Origin: Chara braunii
Lineage: Eukaryota; Streptophyta; Charophyceae; Charales; Characeae
Length of the DNA stretch: 26,555 nt
Reading direction: 5' to 3'
Assembly (NCBI GenBank): GCA_003427395.1
Contig: BFEA01000177.1
Span: 2,099,086 to 2,125,640, forward strand
How positions within the stretch are numbered: position 1 is the first letter of the stretch; each line of letters opens with the position of its first letter. Below the pieces are notes generated by a model, which was given only the letters and a program-made list of their open reading frames with translations, was not told where the DNA came from and did not search any database. A program made the position numbers and the translations under genes. This document shows, one piece after another, positions 9,060-17,393 of this stretch.

Positions 9060-9640
9060 TCACGCAGCGACGAAATCTCCGGTATTTCTTGAGGCATGAC
9101 CTAATTTTGTTGTTGTTGTTTTCTTGATACGAGAACTTCTTAGAAGGTAGTTTCTTGGATGATAATTCTAATTTTTAATTGATCTCAATCGGTGGTTCGT
9201 AATTTTTCTTGTTGATTTCGTGATCTGTTTCTAGACGCATTATGGTTTCTCTCATACACAATTGATTGTCGATTCGCTTTTTGCTTAGTATTTCCTGACT
9301 CAATTAATTGCCGATTTATTTTTTTACTTAGTATTCTTGATTTACTGTCTGAGCGATTTCTTGAATCTTTGGTTTCGGAAATGAGAGTCGTAAGTCCGTT
9401 CGAACATCAGAATTGATTCCCTATTCTGTTCCCTATTGGATTCTCAAATCTTATCCAATTGTATTTTCAATATTATCTTCATCACGATTATTTCATGAAT
9501 TTTCTGAATTTGATGCTTAATTCATGATTCAAACTTCTTTTGATTCTGCTTTTACTGTCTGAGCGATTTCTCTTATTCCCATCTTACCTCTATCTCGATG
9601 GATTTTACTCAAGTAGTTAGTCTTGTAAGGGAGTCTCAAC
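9060..9640. other. AT-rich segment with short internal duplications; no gene
   Basis: The 21-base sequence beginning TTTACTGTCTGAGCGATTTC occurs at 9341-9361 and again at 9550-9570. A 43-bp unit around CAATTRATTGYCGATT...CTTAGTATT is tandemly duplicated at about 9258-9345. Composition is intron-like, but no splice pattern with flanking coding sequence can be shown. Confidence 0.5.
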
Positions 9641-10410
9641 TGTGATGTTGTCGGATCGGGGTCAGAGGTGCTGGAGTGGATATCTCCTTTAGGGTTGGAG
9701 TCCCTCCCTGCGAGGGTTACACAAGGTGGGTGGCGTGACCTTTGAGAGGGTAGGGACGGTATTGAGGGTTTGTCGTCTTTGGGCCACGCTGATTTTCGGG
9801 TCGGATCAGCTATGTCGGTTGGGGAGAGAGGACAAGGGGTGCTGACGTCAACAGGGTGAGAGTTGAGAGGGTTGTTCCACTTGGAGGGGGTGGGACAGGC
9901 AGATATGGGGATTTTCTGCTTTGCGGGGGCATACTCTACGGGGTATTGTATGCGACTGAGGGAGCAGGAGGGTTATCATGGGGGCTGTTTTGAATTGGGG
10001 CGAGGAGGTGAGGGGGCGCTTTCCCCCTGAGGCAGTAAACAAACAGGGGGTCGTTTTTTGGAGGAGGGGAGTAATCCTTTTGGCTCTTGTGCACCCTTTT
10101 ATGTGTATCCGAGACTTCAATAGGCGCTGAAGTTTCCATGGGGAGAGAAGGTTCTTCTTCTCCCTCTCTTTCCCTCTCCTTGTGGGAATAGTGAGCGCTT
10201 AAATGTTCATGTGATTCTTTAGAATTTTGTATGCTCGATTTTTCTTAACTTTTTGAAATTCTTGTTAGTATAATTTTAGTTGACGCCGGATAGCAGTAAG
10301 GGGAAGATTGGTTTTAAGGTTGCTAGGCAAGTGTAGTGGGTACGCGGGCAAAGGAGGGATTAGTGTTAAGGGGGTAGGTATAATTAGAAGGGCGGGGTGG
10401 GGTGACAATG
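9641..10410. other. Purine/G-rich segment; no supported gene
   Basis: The plus strand is G-rich, so the minus strand gives Pro-rich frames (9848-10139) without motifs. I treat these as composition artefacts. The region leads into the stem-loop blocks. Confidence 0.4.
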
Positions 10411-10645
10411 GTCGGTGCTTGGAGCTATGCCGAGGGAGGAAGGCATAACCATCCTGTTCAACGCAGCTGAAGCCGGGGCAGTGACCCTGTAACCTTGGGG
10501 GCTTTTTACCTAAGGAAGTTTTCGAGGGAGGAAGACACTTCCTGACCGTCAAAATCAGGTCGGTCGGTACTGGGGCAGTTGGTGTTGCCTTGTCATCCTA
10601 GCAAGGGGGTAATGAGACCTAGCGAGTTGTGGTGGGAGGATTGAA
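10411..10645. ncRNA. Stem-loop block, copy 1 (candidate structured RNA)
   Basis: Hairpin TATGCC/GGCATA (10426-10447) encloses the loop GAGGGAGGAA. A two-stem element follows: outer AAGCC/GGCTT (10470-10474, 10500-10504), inner CCC/GGG with loop TGTAACCTT. Next is hairpin GGAAGT..TC/GA..ACTTCC (10514-10542), again with loop GAGGGAGGAA. Then comes an outer stem AGGTC/GACCT (10557-10561, 10616-10620) around TTGC/GCAA. The block aligns along its length with 10980-11215 at roughly 70% identity, with stems changed but still paired. Strand of any transcript is unknown. No known RNA family is recognised. Confidence 0.4.
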
Positions 10646-10939
10646 CATCTGGGTTACGGTCTTTCCTCTGTAGTGCGAGGAGAGAGTTGGATTGTTGGTG
10701 GTTTTTGTTTTGCTCTCTTCTTGTTTTTAGGCCAATCAGACTTTTCTCGTATGTTCCTTGTCTAAGTTCTTAATAATTTTTCTGATGGGTTTCTGCCTAT
10801 GATAAGGGAGATTGTGGATAGAATGTCAGGGGGGAAGGAAAAGGTGAGAACAGGAAGATGGGAGGAAGCAAGGGGGGTTCAACATGGGAAGGGACGTCTG
10901 TCTAAGTAAGTAGGTCAGAAGGACAAAATTGGGACGACG
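10646..10939. other. Spacer between the two stem-loop blocks; no gene
   Basis: Mixed T-rich (10690-10800) then G-rich (10825-10880) sequence. Nothing coding or repeated is supported. Confidence 0.4.
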
Positions 10940-11215
10940 CAGACCGGTGCTGGAGCTTTTGCTCTGTAACTTGGGGGAGCAAGAGGTCTGTGGAGTTATG
11001 TCGAGGGAGGAAGGCATAACCAGTTTGTCCGACGTAGTTGATGACGGGTTTTTTCCCTTGTAACTTAGGGGCATATGGCTAATCAAGAGTGTCGATGGAG
11101 GAAGACACTCTTTGCCGTCTGAACCAGGCTGGTCGGTACTGGGTAAGTTTGTGTTGCTCTGTAACCCTAGCATAAGGGGGTATGAGATCAGCTGAGTTAT
11201 GGTATGAGGACTAAA
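10940..11215. ncRNA. Stem-loop block, copy 2 (candidate structured RNA)
   Basis: Nested stems CAGACC/GGTCTG (10940-10945, 10985-10990) and TTGCTC/GAGCAA (10959-10964, 10977-10982) enclose the loop TGTAACTTGGGG. Hairpin GTTATGTC/GGCATAAC (10995-11020) has loop GAGGGAGGAA. A second two-stem element follows: TTGAT/ATCAA (11038-11042, 11082-11086) with CCCT/AGGG and loop TGTAACTT. Then hairpin AAGAGTGTC/GACACTCTT (11085-11112), 9 perfect pairs, loop GATGGAGGAA. Last is CTGGTC/GATCAG (11129-11134, 11186-11191) around CTGTAACCCTA. So a module of about 95 bp (TGTAAC loop, then GGAGGAA loop) repeats about three times. Confidence 0.45.
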
Positions 11216-11440
11216 CGGTTGGACTTAACGTTTTTTCGCTTGTTGAAAGGGACGTGTAAACAGTAGGAGGTTTTAGTTAGGATCTTCTGTTTCCAGGTTT
11301 GGATTGTGGTTGGGTAGATCATAGGCAGCTTTCTGAGAACTGAAGTTGTTTCTCATAGGTAATTGACTGATTGTGTTCCTAGTCGAAGTCGGGTAATGGC
11401 CCCGAAATTTCAAATGTGTTACACATTCTCAGTTGTACTT

Positions 11441-11545
11441 CAAAGGGACGCTCAGCCCGGTTCTCAGCACATGATGCTCCCCACGAATAGATTGGAGCTT
11501 TAATCCCAAAAAAAAAGGAAAAAAAAGAAAAAAGAAAAAAAGGAA
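11441..11545 (+). mobile_element. SINE-like copy b (two-hairpin family)
   Basis: AGGGACGCT at 11444 starts the family core; the first hairpin is present with one mismatch (GCTCAG..CTCAGC). The second, GCTCC/GGAGC (11476-11480, 11494-11498), is intact around CCACGAATAGATT. An A-rich tail starts at 11508. Confidence 0.6.
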
Positions 11546-11700
11546 TACAGGGGCCCAGCGGGATACACGGGCTGACAAGAACGCAGAGGTCCTAGGGGAG
11601 ATACGTGCTGACAACAACCCAGTTTCTTTTCTTTTTTTTTCCTCTTTTTTTTCCCTTCTTAGATTTTTCGACCTATGCGTGTCATCCTTGGGGCCTCGTT

Positions 11701-11830
11701 GTGGGGCATCTTTCCATGTTCTAGCGGAAGATTCACTCTCCTTTTGCCTTGCTCCACTACAGTAACTCTCGAAATGTGCAAGACGAGAGTGGATTTTACT
11801 CTAGAACATGGAAAGATACAGCGCCATGAC
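11701..11830. mobile_element. Foldback MITE (family 2), full copy
   Basis: ATCTTTCCATGTTCTAG (11708-11724) is the exact inverse of CTAGAACATGGAAAGAT (11811-11827). The arms continue inward with ATTCACTCTC against GAGAGTGGAT and converge on a short loop near 11755-11770. The same arms occur at 7785-7895 and 8262-8292. Confidence 0.75.
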
Positions 11831-11949
11831 TTGTGTGGTTTGTGCATGTCAAGAATAGTGGAGCAAGACCCTCTGTTTTTTGTTTTTGTTTTTTAATAAA
11901 AAATCTAGGCCCCCTCGCGTGGATGGCCATGGCCGCTATGCCTAGGCCA

Positions 11950-12117
11950 AGGGGCCAGGTCCCACGAGTAACATTGAGTTTCCTCAACGCCTGAATCTGG
12001 ACGTGTCTGTGGATATGTGCAGAAATCGCATTGAGTTTTCTCAACCGCACATCTCCACGAACGCGTCCAGATTCAAGCGTTGACGAAACTCAACGCTGCT
12101 AGTGGGACCTGGCCCCC
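11950..12117. mobile_element. Long foldback element with 71-bp arms
   Basis: The left arm begins GGGGCCAGGTCCCAC (11951) and includes TTGAGTTTCCTCAACGC and TGAATCTGGACG; it ends at ATGTGC (12020). The right arm, 12047-12117, is its inverse with about 80-85% identity. The 26-base loop itself holds TTGAG-TTTT-CTCAA (12031-12044). No ORF. A transcript would fold into one long hairpin. No clear target duplication. Confidence 0.8.
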
Positions 12118-12210
12118 GGACTGGACTGTAGTTGCAAACTCGGCCTTGCGACTTTTATGCGTGTGAAGTGTTTCGACTGCAGTTGAAACTTGGGATGACA
12201 CTGAACTCCA

Positions 12211-12262
12211 AAAAGACAGTTTGAAATGCATTTTCGTGACTGCGCCCTAGTTACCCCCCTCC
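12211..12262. mobile_element. MITE family 1, right end
   Basis: GACAGTTTGAAATGCATTTTCGTGACTGCGCC followed by AGTTACCCCC matches the right end of the 5632-5812 MITE (AAACTGTTTTCGTGACTGCACC..AGTTAACCCCC), with a few bases reorganised. Confidence 0.5.
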
Positions 12263-12264
12263 AG

Positions 12265-12575
12265 AAAAAACAAAAAAAATTGTCATATTCTCAATGCCAG
12301 GTCTCTCCCAGGCCCCACACCCCTAACATGCCTAGGTTACAGGGCAGCATGACCCGCCCCAGCTCCGGCCAACATCATCCTGGCAACAACCCCTGGTTGG
12401 CCACTAGAATGCCACCCGAAAGCAATCCTCCAGATCCCTTTACCAGGCCACACGCTCCCGCCAACCGCAGGTTACTGCGAAGCACACCAGCACCTGCAAC
12501 GTTATTCTGGAATCCGCCATCCATATGCCACTAAACTTGACAGCATCAGCGCAGCGTCCCATGAACTACTGAACA
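12265..12575. other. Pro-rich coding-like stretch, unassigned
   Basis: Plus-strand frame 12226-12534 gives a Pro/Arg/Ser-rich peptide (NMPRLQGSMTRPSSGQHHPG...). Low-complexity proline-rich sequence of this sort is common at the ends of LINE ORFs, and a LINE lies just downstream, but I see no domain and cannot link them. Confidence 0.3.
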
Positions 12576-12644
12576 CCACTGGAATATCTTTTTTTTTTGT
12601 TTTTAATAGATGCCCAGGGTGTAGTAGAGGCCCACTGGAATATC
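12576..12644 (-). mobile_element. Tiny A-tailed retro-insertion with 13-bp target duplication
   Basis: CCACTGGAATATC occurs at 12576-12588 and 12632-12644. The 43 bases between begin with a T run, so on the minus strand the insert is a short body (TCTACTACACCCTGGGC) plus an A tail. The body matches the 3' end of the SINE-like unit at 6166-6182. This is a severely 5'-truncated LINE-mobilised insertion. Confidence 0.75.
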
Positions 12645-12900
12645 CTGGCTTCCCCAATCTTGCAATAACAGGAGTATTCGAACTGGCGGTGCACAAATTA
12701 TTGTTCTCAGTAGATTTTTCTCGTCTCCTCCTTTGAGCGCTGGCAAGGTCATGACATGGTTGTCTGTCTTCTAGGGCTAGGTCCCACTTGCATGGATGAG
12801 GACATGGGGGTTGATGGGGCTCTAGATAACAAAGATCAATAGCCAAGATCTCTTAGTTCGTGTGAGTGGACAACCCACGCCCTATGTTCAACCCAATTGC
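12645..12900. other. No supported gene; LINE upstream flank
   Basis: I see no endonuclease motifs here on the plus strand (nothing resembling the SDH catalytic signature), so the LINE copy appears to lack its endonuclease domain. Confidence 0.4.
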
Positions 12901-12941
12901 AAACTGTATCTTGCCCCATTGTGCAATTATAACTCCTTTTT

Positions 12942-13701
12942 GTGACTCTATTGAAGTTACCCCAAGACATCCAAGCGAAGATAAAAAAAGATGCATCTGA
13001 GGGTATGATGACCAAGACTTTCTTTAACAAAGCGAAGACAAGAGCCAGACAGTACGTGGTGCCATCCTTAAAACACCCGTTCGATGTCACCCAACCGAAG
13101 GCTACAAATGCCTATCAAATTGTGGACTACACCTCGACCTATTATAACTACTTGTACACCTCTGAGACTAGTCAGAGACAGCCCCAGGCCCTGGAAGACG
13201 TGAGAGAGGAGCTTCTACATGCCCTCCCCTCCCTGCTGCCATACCTTGGACAACTCTCTTATCCCAACAGAGCTCTTGCAGGCGTTGCAGGACATGGATG
13301 ACGAAAAAACACCGGGTCTGGACGCCTTCCCCAAAGAATTTTGGCTTCTTTTTTGTGAAACTTTCAAGAAAGACTTTCTGGGGTATGTAAATGCAGTGTT
13401 TCATGAGGATACATTTGGCGAGATGATCGGCCAAGGAGTAACCACCCCGCTGTTTAAAAAGGGTGACAAAGAGGAGATAAGGAACTACCGCCCGATAACC
13501 CTCTTAGCTGTCCCCTCCAAAATAGTGGCCAAAGCATGGGCGAACAGGCTACTACCGACCTTGCCGCATCTAATACACCCAGATCAGTCAGGCTTCATGC
13601 CAAACAGAAACATACAGGACAATATCCTGCTGGTCAATGAGACCATCCGATATGCAGGTCAAAGGAAGATCGACGCTGCCATACTCTTTTTTGACTTTTG
13701 A
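12942..13701 (+). pseudogene. LINE ORF2, linker and reverse transcriptase fingers
   Basis: Frame 3 (from about 12942) carries a charged linker (DIQAKIKKDASEGM). Near 13220-13245 a one-base shift moves to frame 1, with KTPGLDAFPKEFW, LFKKGDKEEIRNYRPITLL and HPDQSGFMPNRNIQDNI, which are RT motifs 0, 1 and 2. Frame 1 reaches FFDF and stops at TGA 13699-13701, the spot where motif A (FDFEKAYDHVDW) should continue; the continuation is in frame 2. Confidence 0.9.
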
Positions 13702-14992
13702 AAAAGCGTATGACCACGTCGATTGGGATTTTCTGCAACTGTGCTTAAATAAAATGCAGTTCGGGCCGCGATTCTGCAAATGGGTCAACATCTTCCATAT
13801 AATTGCCTCCACCAATATCATGGTTAATGGCCACCTCGCAGCCCCGTTCCGCCTCCAACGGTCGGTGAGACAAGGGGATCCTATCGCACCGAATTGGATG
13901 CTATTTGTCTTAGTTATGGAGGCCTTGGCAGCAATGATAAGATCAAACCCGCTTATACGAAAGATCTGTGTGCCTGAGATCCCGACACACCTTATCCCCA
14001 CAACATCCTTATTCGCTGACGATCTCACAATTCTGTTTATGACCAATGAACAGAGCTTTCAAGCTTTAACACACACAATACGTCTCTTTGAGATCGCAGT
14101 AGACATGAAGGTCAACTGGGGGACCAAAACGGAAGGCTGGTGGCTCAATTGGCAGGATGCCCAACCACCGACACATCCCCCGGTAGAGTGGAAGGAGAGG
14201 AATGCTGCCATAACTGTGCTGGGAATCAACATCACGGCCCTTGGCCCGCCGCCAAACCACGGAGACGCAATAGTGAGTATTGCTATACAACGCATGGCAA
14301 GATGGGACACAAAACCAACCTCCCTAGTGGGTTGGGCTCTTGCAATTAATAACTCCATCTTCGCCTCGATATGGTATAAAGTGGCCTTTTGGCCACTCAC
14401 TGACAGACAACTTACCAAACTGAGACAGGCGGCAGCGGCCTACCTCTGGAAAAATGACCACAACGACATCTGCTACTTAAAACGCGTACCCTGGGATACA
14501 CTTGTCCAACCAAGGAGTAAGGGGGGGCTGGGAATAATCAACCCGGGCAGGGAAATCCAGGCACTGTTACTCAAGTTCATTATCAGATTACTCCTGGCCA
14601 ATGACATCCCATGGGCCCCTTACGCACTGATCCAGATTGCCTGCCTTGCCCCACTGTCACCTCACGATAGCCCGGTGCACCCCCTCTATTGGTTAACTTA
14701 TCCAACCTGGCCTATCCCCACCTACCCCCGTGCGGATTCGGACAGGTCCCCGGCCGACCAAGCAAGATGGGACCTGCGCACAGATCCCATGTGGCCAGCG
14801 ATTATACGTCTATGGAGAGACTACGACCCCAAAAGGACTGAGGTCCCACTGAGATGGCACGAAATTAGAAGACAACCCCTATTCGGCCACCCTCAAATCC
14901 TGGACCCACTGGGATCCCCCTTCTCACTTAAGCGCAAGTCCAAATGGCTGCGATGGGTCAGGAAGGGTATTTACACAGTAAGGGACCTATGA
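13696..14992 (+). pseudogene. LINE ORF2, reverse transcriptase catalytic palm and thumb
   Basis: Frame 2 holds the rest of motif A (EKAYDHVDWDF), motif B (SVRQGDPIAPNW) and motif C (FADDLTILF; codons for FADD at 14012-14023), followed by motif D and thumb (LGINITALGPP). The catalytic Asp residues of motifs A and C are all encoded. The role is target-primed reverse transcription of the element RNA. The frame stays open for over 430 codons after the shift, long for a relic, so the decay may be fairly recent. It ends at TGA 14990-14992, with a second TGA eight codons later, after which the same frame continues coding. Confidence 0.93.
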
Positions 14993-15592
14993 AATGATGA
15001 CATAACAAGCTGAGAAACAGTTGATGAAATCCAGACTAGTAAGGTAGGCCCGTTTCCCCAACTTCTCCAAGAAGTGGCAGACATCCAGGAAGCGATTCCT
15101 TCGGCATGGGTGCGGGCTCTGCGGAATGGTCCAATGTTGACCGAGGGGGACAGGGTGGTGAACACGGAATCTTTGAGCATGCCCATGACCATCTATGACG
15201 TGGATAAAGGTTCCTCTCCGACCTCCCTTAAACTGATGGCATACACCCCGGAGCTGCCGGGGGCGAGATGAACCTTGCTCCACAGGATGTAACAGCTCGA
15301 CATTACAAGCTTGCCTGAAGCTTTCATCCGAGTACAGGTAGTGCAAGATGACCACGGACTGTCATACGCTTATGAACCCAATACCCCCCTCTCCCACCTC
15401 CCATTTGATCCGGCGGAATGGAAATGGAAGTGGGGAAGAACCTCGTTTATGCAGCCATGGCAGTACTCAGTCAAGAAAGGATATAGGTCAATGAGAAAAC
15501 GGGTCCCAGTTAGGGAGAAAATCCTGCAGAGATGGGACAAAGACTCGACTCTCAAAAGAAATGACCTGAGAAGCTTTAGGTGGTCAGCCTAA
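14993..15592 (+). pseudogene. LINE ORF2, connecting region
   Basis: Frame 2 continues past two TGA codons (14990, 15014) with FPQLLQEVADIQEAIPSAW and, after further stops near 15271 and 15290, with LSHLPFDPAEWKWKWGRTSF and RKRVPVREKILQRW. It ends at TAA 15590-15592. Several stops sit where a Trp is expected and would arise from TGG by one G-to-A change. The region is the usual spacer between RT and the C-terminal zinc finger. Confidence 0.75.
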
Positions 15593-16225
15593 TCCCACAT
15601 AAGACCGACCAACCATAGAGCGCTTCAATGGCAGATCATTCACAGGTGCCAGCCCACCCCTGATTGGATTACAGAACGGACCGACCTGGAGCAAAAAAAG
15701 GGAAACTGTCCCCGCTCCGCACATACTGCGAGCTCATTCCCCCAAGGAAACGGGCTAACCTAGAGCACTGCCTTCTGGACTGCCCAATGGTTGCTTGCCT
15801 ATGGAGGTGGTGGGATGCGGCCTGGCATTGTTTTACAGACCAACGCTTCCCTTGGAACGCAAGGACTATCCTATTTGCAGTCCTCCCCCCAGAAGGATTG
15901 CAGTGGACGCAATTTATGCTGAATCTATTCCAATATACCCGTCTGGCACTGCTTATGACAGCATGGCGGATGAGGTGTGCCCACGAGAGATGTCAGCATA
16001 CCTTCACCTTTATGCAAGCAAGAGCAACGATCGCATACACAATAGACACAAGCAGCCTGGAAGGAGCTTCAATCTGGCCTACGTAAAGAATCAGAAGAGC
16101 CTAAGAGGCGACAAATGCTAGACAACTTCCGGATGACATGGGTGGACCCGAACGGCAGACTTTGCACACTGCAACGTCCTGAAAACTTGCAATGGCAACC
16201 GTGGCTGTCGACGGAGTCTGCCTGA
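15593..16225 (+). pseudogene. LINE ORF2 C-terminal zinc finger (zf-RVT) and tail
   Basis: Frame 2 gives LQWQIIHRCQPTPDW and GNCPR. A one-base loss near 15715 moves to frame 1 with TYCELIPP...ANLEHCLLDCPMVACLWRWW, completing a C-x-C...H-x4-C zinc motif of the RVT-associated type. Near 16040 the frame returns to 2 (KELQSGLRKESEEPKRRQML, WVDPNGRLC) and ends at TGA 16223-16225. The motif is typical of plant L1-like elements and may bind element RNA or target DNA. Confidence 0.85.
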
Positions 16226-16381
16226 GAATTCCTCCCTCAAGACCATTTCGTCATCCCCTTTCAACCAACCGACTTCGTCCTCGTACCCGACCCCTTTGAC
16301 ATCTCACAGTCATAGCTTCTTCTCAGAAATCTTCCAGCTTTCTCCAACTGGCCGGCCTCTGACTTCACAACCCCTCCATAA

Positions 16382-16382
<1 letters not shown>

Positions 16383-16430
<48 letters not shown>
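16383..16430 (+). repeat. Poly-C tract, 48 bases
   Basis: An uninterrupted C run followed by CCCCT-type repeats to about 16460. It lies just after the LINE 3' end and could be G-quadruplex-forming on the minus strand. Confidence 0.97.
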
Positions 16431-16433
<3 letters not shown>

Positions 16434-16616
16434 CCCTCCCCCTCCCCTCTCCTCTCGCCCCACTCTCTTACAATCTCGGTGGGCGGCCGGGGGTCGGGTA
16501 TCAATGAAAGACGGAGTGCAACAACAACAACCTCAGTGTTTGGAGCAGCGGCAGAGACAAACAGATCAGAATTGCATCTAACTATGGCTCGATTGGTTCC
16601 CAGCATCACCAAGTAC

Positions 16617-17045
16617 AAGGAGAACAGTAGAATACACTGCACTAAAATGACCAGCATACTGTGCATTCTAAGTGTATTCATGAGGACCAACTAGATGCGG
16701 GCATGATGATAGCCCACCTCTCAGAATCTGACAAGCTCTTACAACTGACCCCATACAGGACAAATGACAGGGGAAACAGCTGTCCCAGCAACTACACATA
16801 GGCACAACTGGAGTGCTGGACAAATTATAGCCCATTTCACAACAGCTGCAGTACACTAGGCAACAGTAGAACACATCGCATCAAAATGACTAGTAAACTG
16901 TGCATGGTAATAGCATAAACACTCACCAGGATCTACTAGATGCGGACAGGACGACAGCCCACCTCCTAGAACATGATAAGCTCTTACAACTAACTTCATG
17001 CTCACACGGGTTATAGCCTACTTCACATCATCCACATGTACACTA
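16617..17045. repeat. Tandem duplication, about 244-bp unit
   Basis: The block at 16625 (ACAGTAGAA..CACTGCA..AAATGACCAG..ACTGTGCAT) recurs at 16864 with the same order: CTAGATGCGG, GACAGCCCACCTC, GATAAGCTCTTACAACT and TTATAGCC. Offset is about 240-244 bases and identity roughly three quarters. Both units are non-coding. The second ends at a run with three N bases. Confidence 0.75.
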
Positions 17046-17097
17046 NGNTCTCTTACNATTACTCTGATATCACATGCTCTCATGGTGACTTCCAACT

Positions 17098-17279
17098 GAG
17101 GAACTCAAATATGTTTTACAGGGACGCTGGACCCGATTTCCAGCAGGTGCTGCTCCCCACCAATAGATGGAGCCACCCAGGAACAGCTAGTGTTGCCTGA
17201 TCATATCAGCATCACTAGCAGTTACCCAGGCTGTTTGGGAAAAAAAAAAAGGAAAAAAAAAAAAAAGAAAAAAAAAAAG
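17098..17279 (+). mobile_element. SINE-like copy c (two-hairpin family)
   Basis: The best-preserved copy: GGGACGCTGG at 17121, hairpin GCTGGA/TCCAGC (17126-17131, 17139-17144), hairpin GCTCC/GGAGC (17152-17156, 17169-17173) around CCACCAATAGAT, then a longer body (to 17238) and an A-rich tail (17240-17279). A TCAAAT motif lies 15-20 bases before the core, as in copy a. Confidence 0.65.
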
Positions 17280-17350
17280 AAATAAGCGATGGTAGTACAT
17301 GGCTTTGTATAAAGGGGGAAATGGTAGGGAAAAAAAGGCCTGTCAAAACG

Positions 17351-17393
17351 TTTTTTTTTTTTTTTTTTTTTTTTNTTGTTGTTGTTGTTGTTG
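17351..17393 (+). repeat. Poly-T plus (TTG)n microsatellite
   Basis: A T run of 24 bases, an N at 17375, then six TTG units. Simple-sequence DNA; the N marks uncertain length. Confidence 0.9.

Larger units (their letters stand above)
12900..16380 (+). mobile_element. L1-type non-LTR retrotransposon (LINE), 5'-truncated and decayed
   Basis: A single ORF2 can be followed across frames 3, 1, 2, 1 and 2: RT fingers, RT palm, a long connecting region, and a C-terminal zinc finger of the zf-RVT type. The body ends before a 48-base poly-C. The 5' limit is uncertain because coding similarity fades near 12900. Frameshifts and stops show the copy is dead. Confidence 0.92.

Noticed and set aside
9848-11173. 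Minus-strand Pro/Ser-rich frames
   Set aside because: No domain; composition follows the G-rich plus strand. The FLPPS-like repeats are the translated conserved hairpin loop, and frames differ between the two blocks.
12645-12900. LINE endonuclease domain upstream of RT
   Set aside because: I looked for the conserved catalytic motifs on the plus strand and found none, so the domain is not annotated.
16296-16694. Proline-rich frame (plus) and glycine-rich frame (minus)
   Set aside because: Generated by the 48-base poly-C and adjacent CCCCT repeats.
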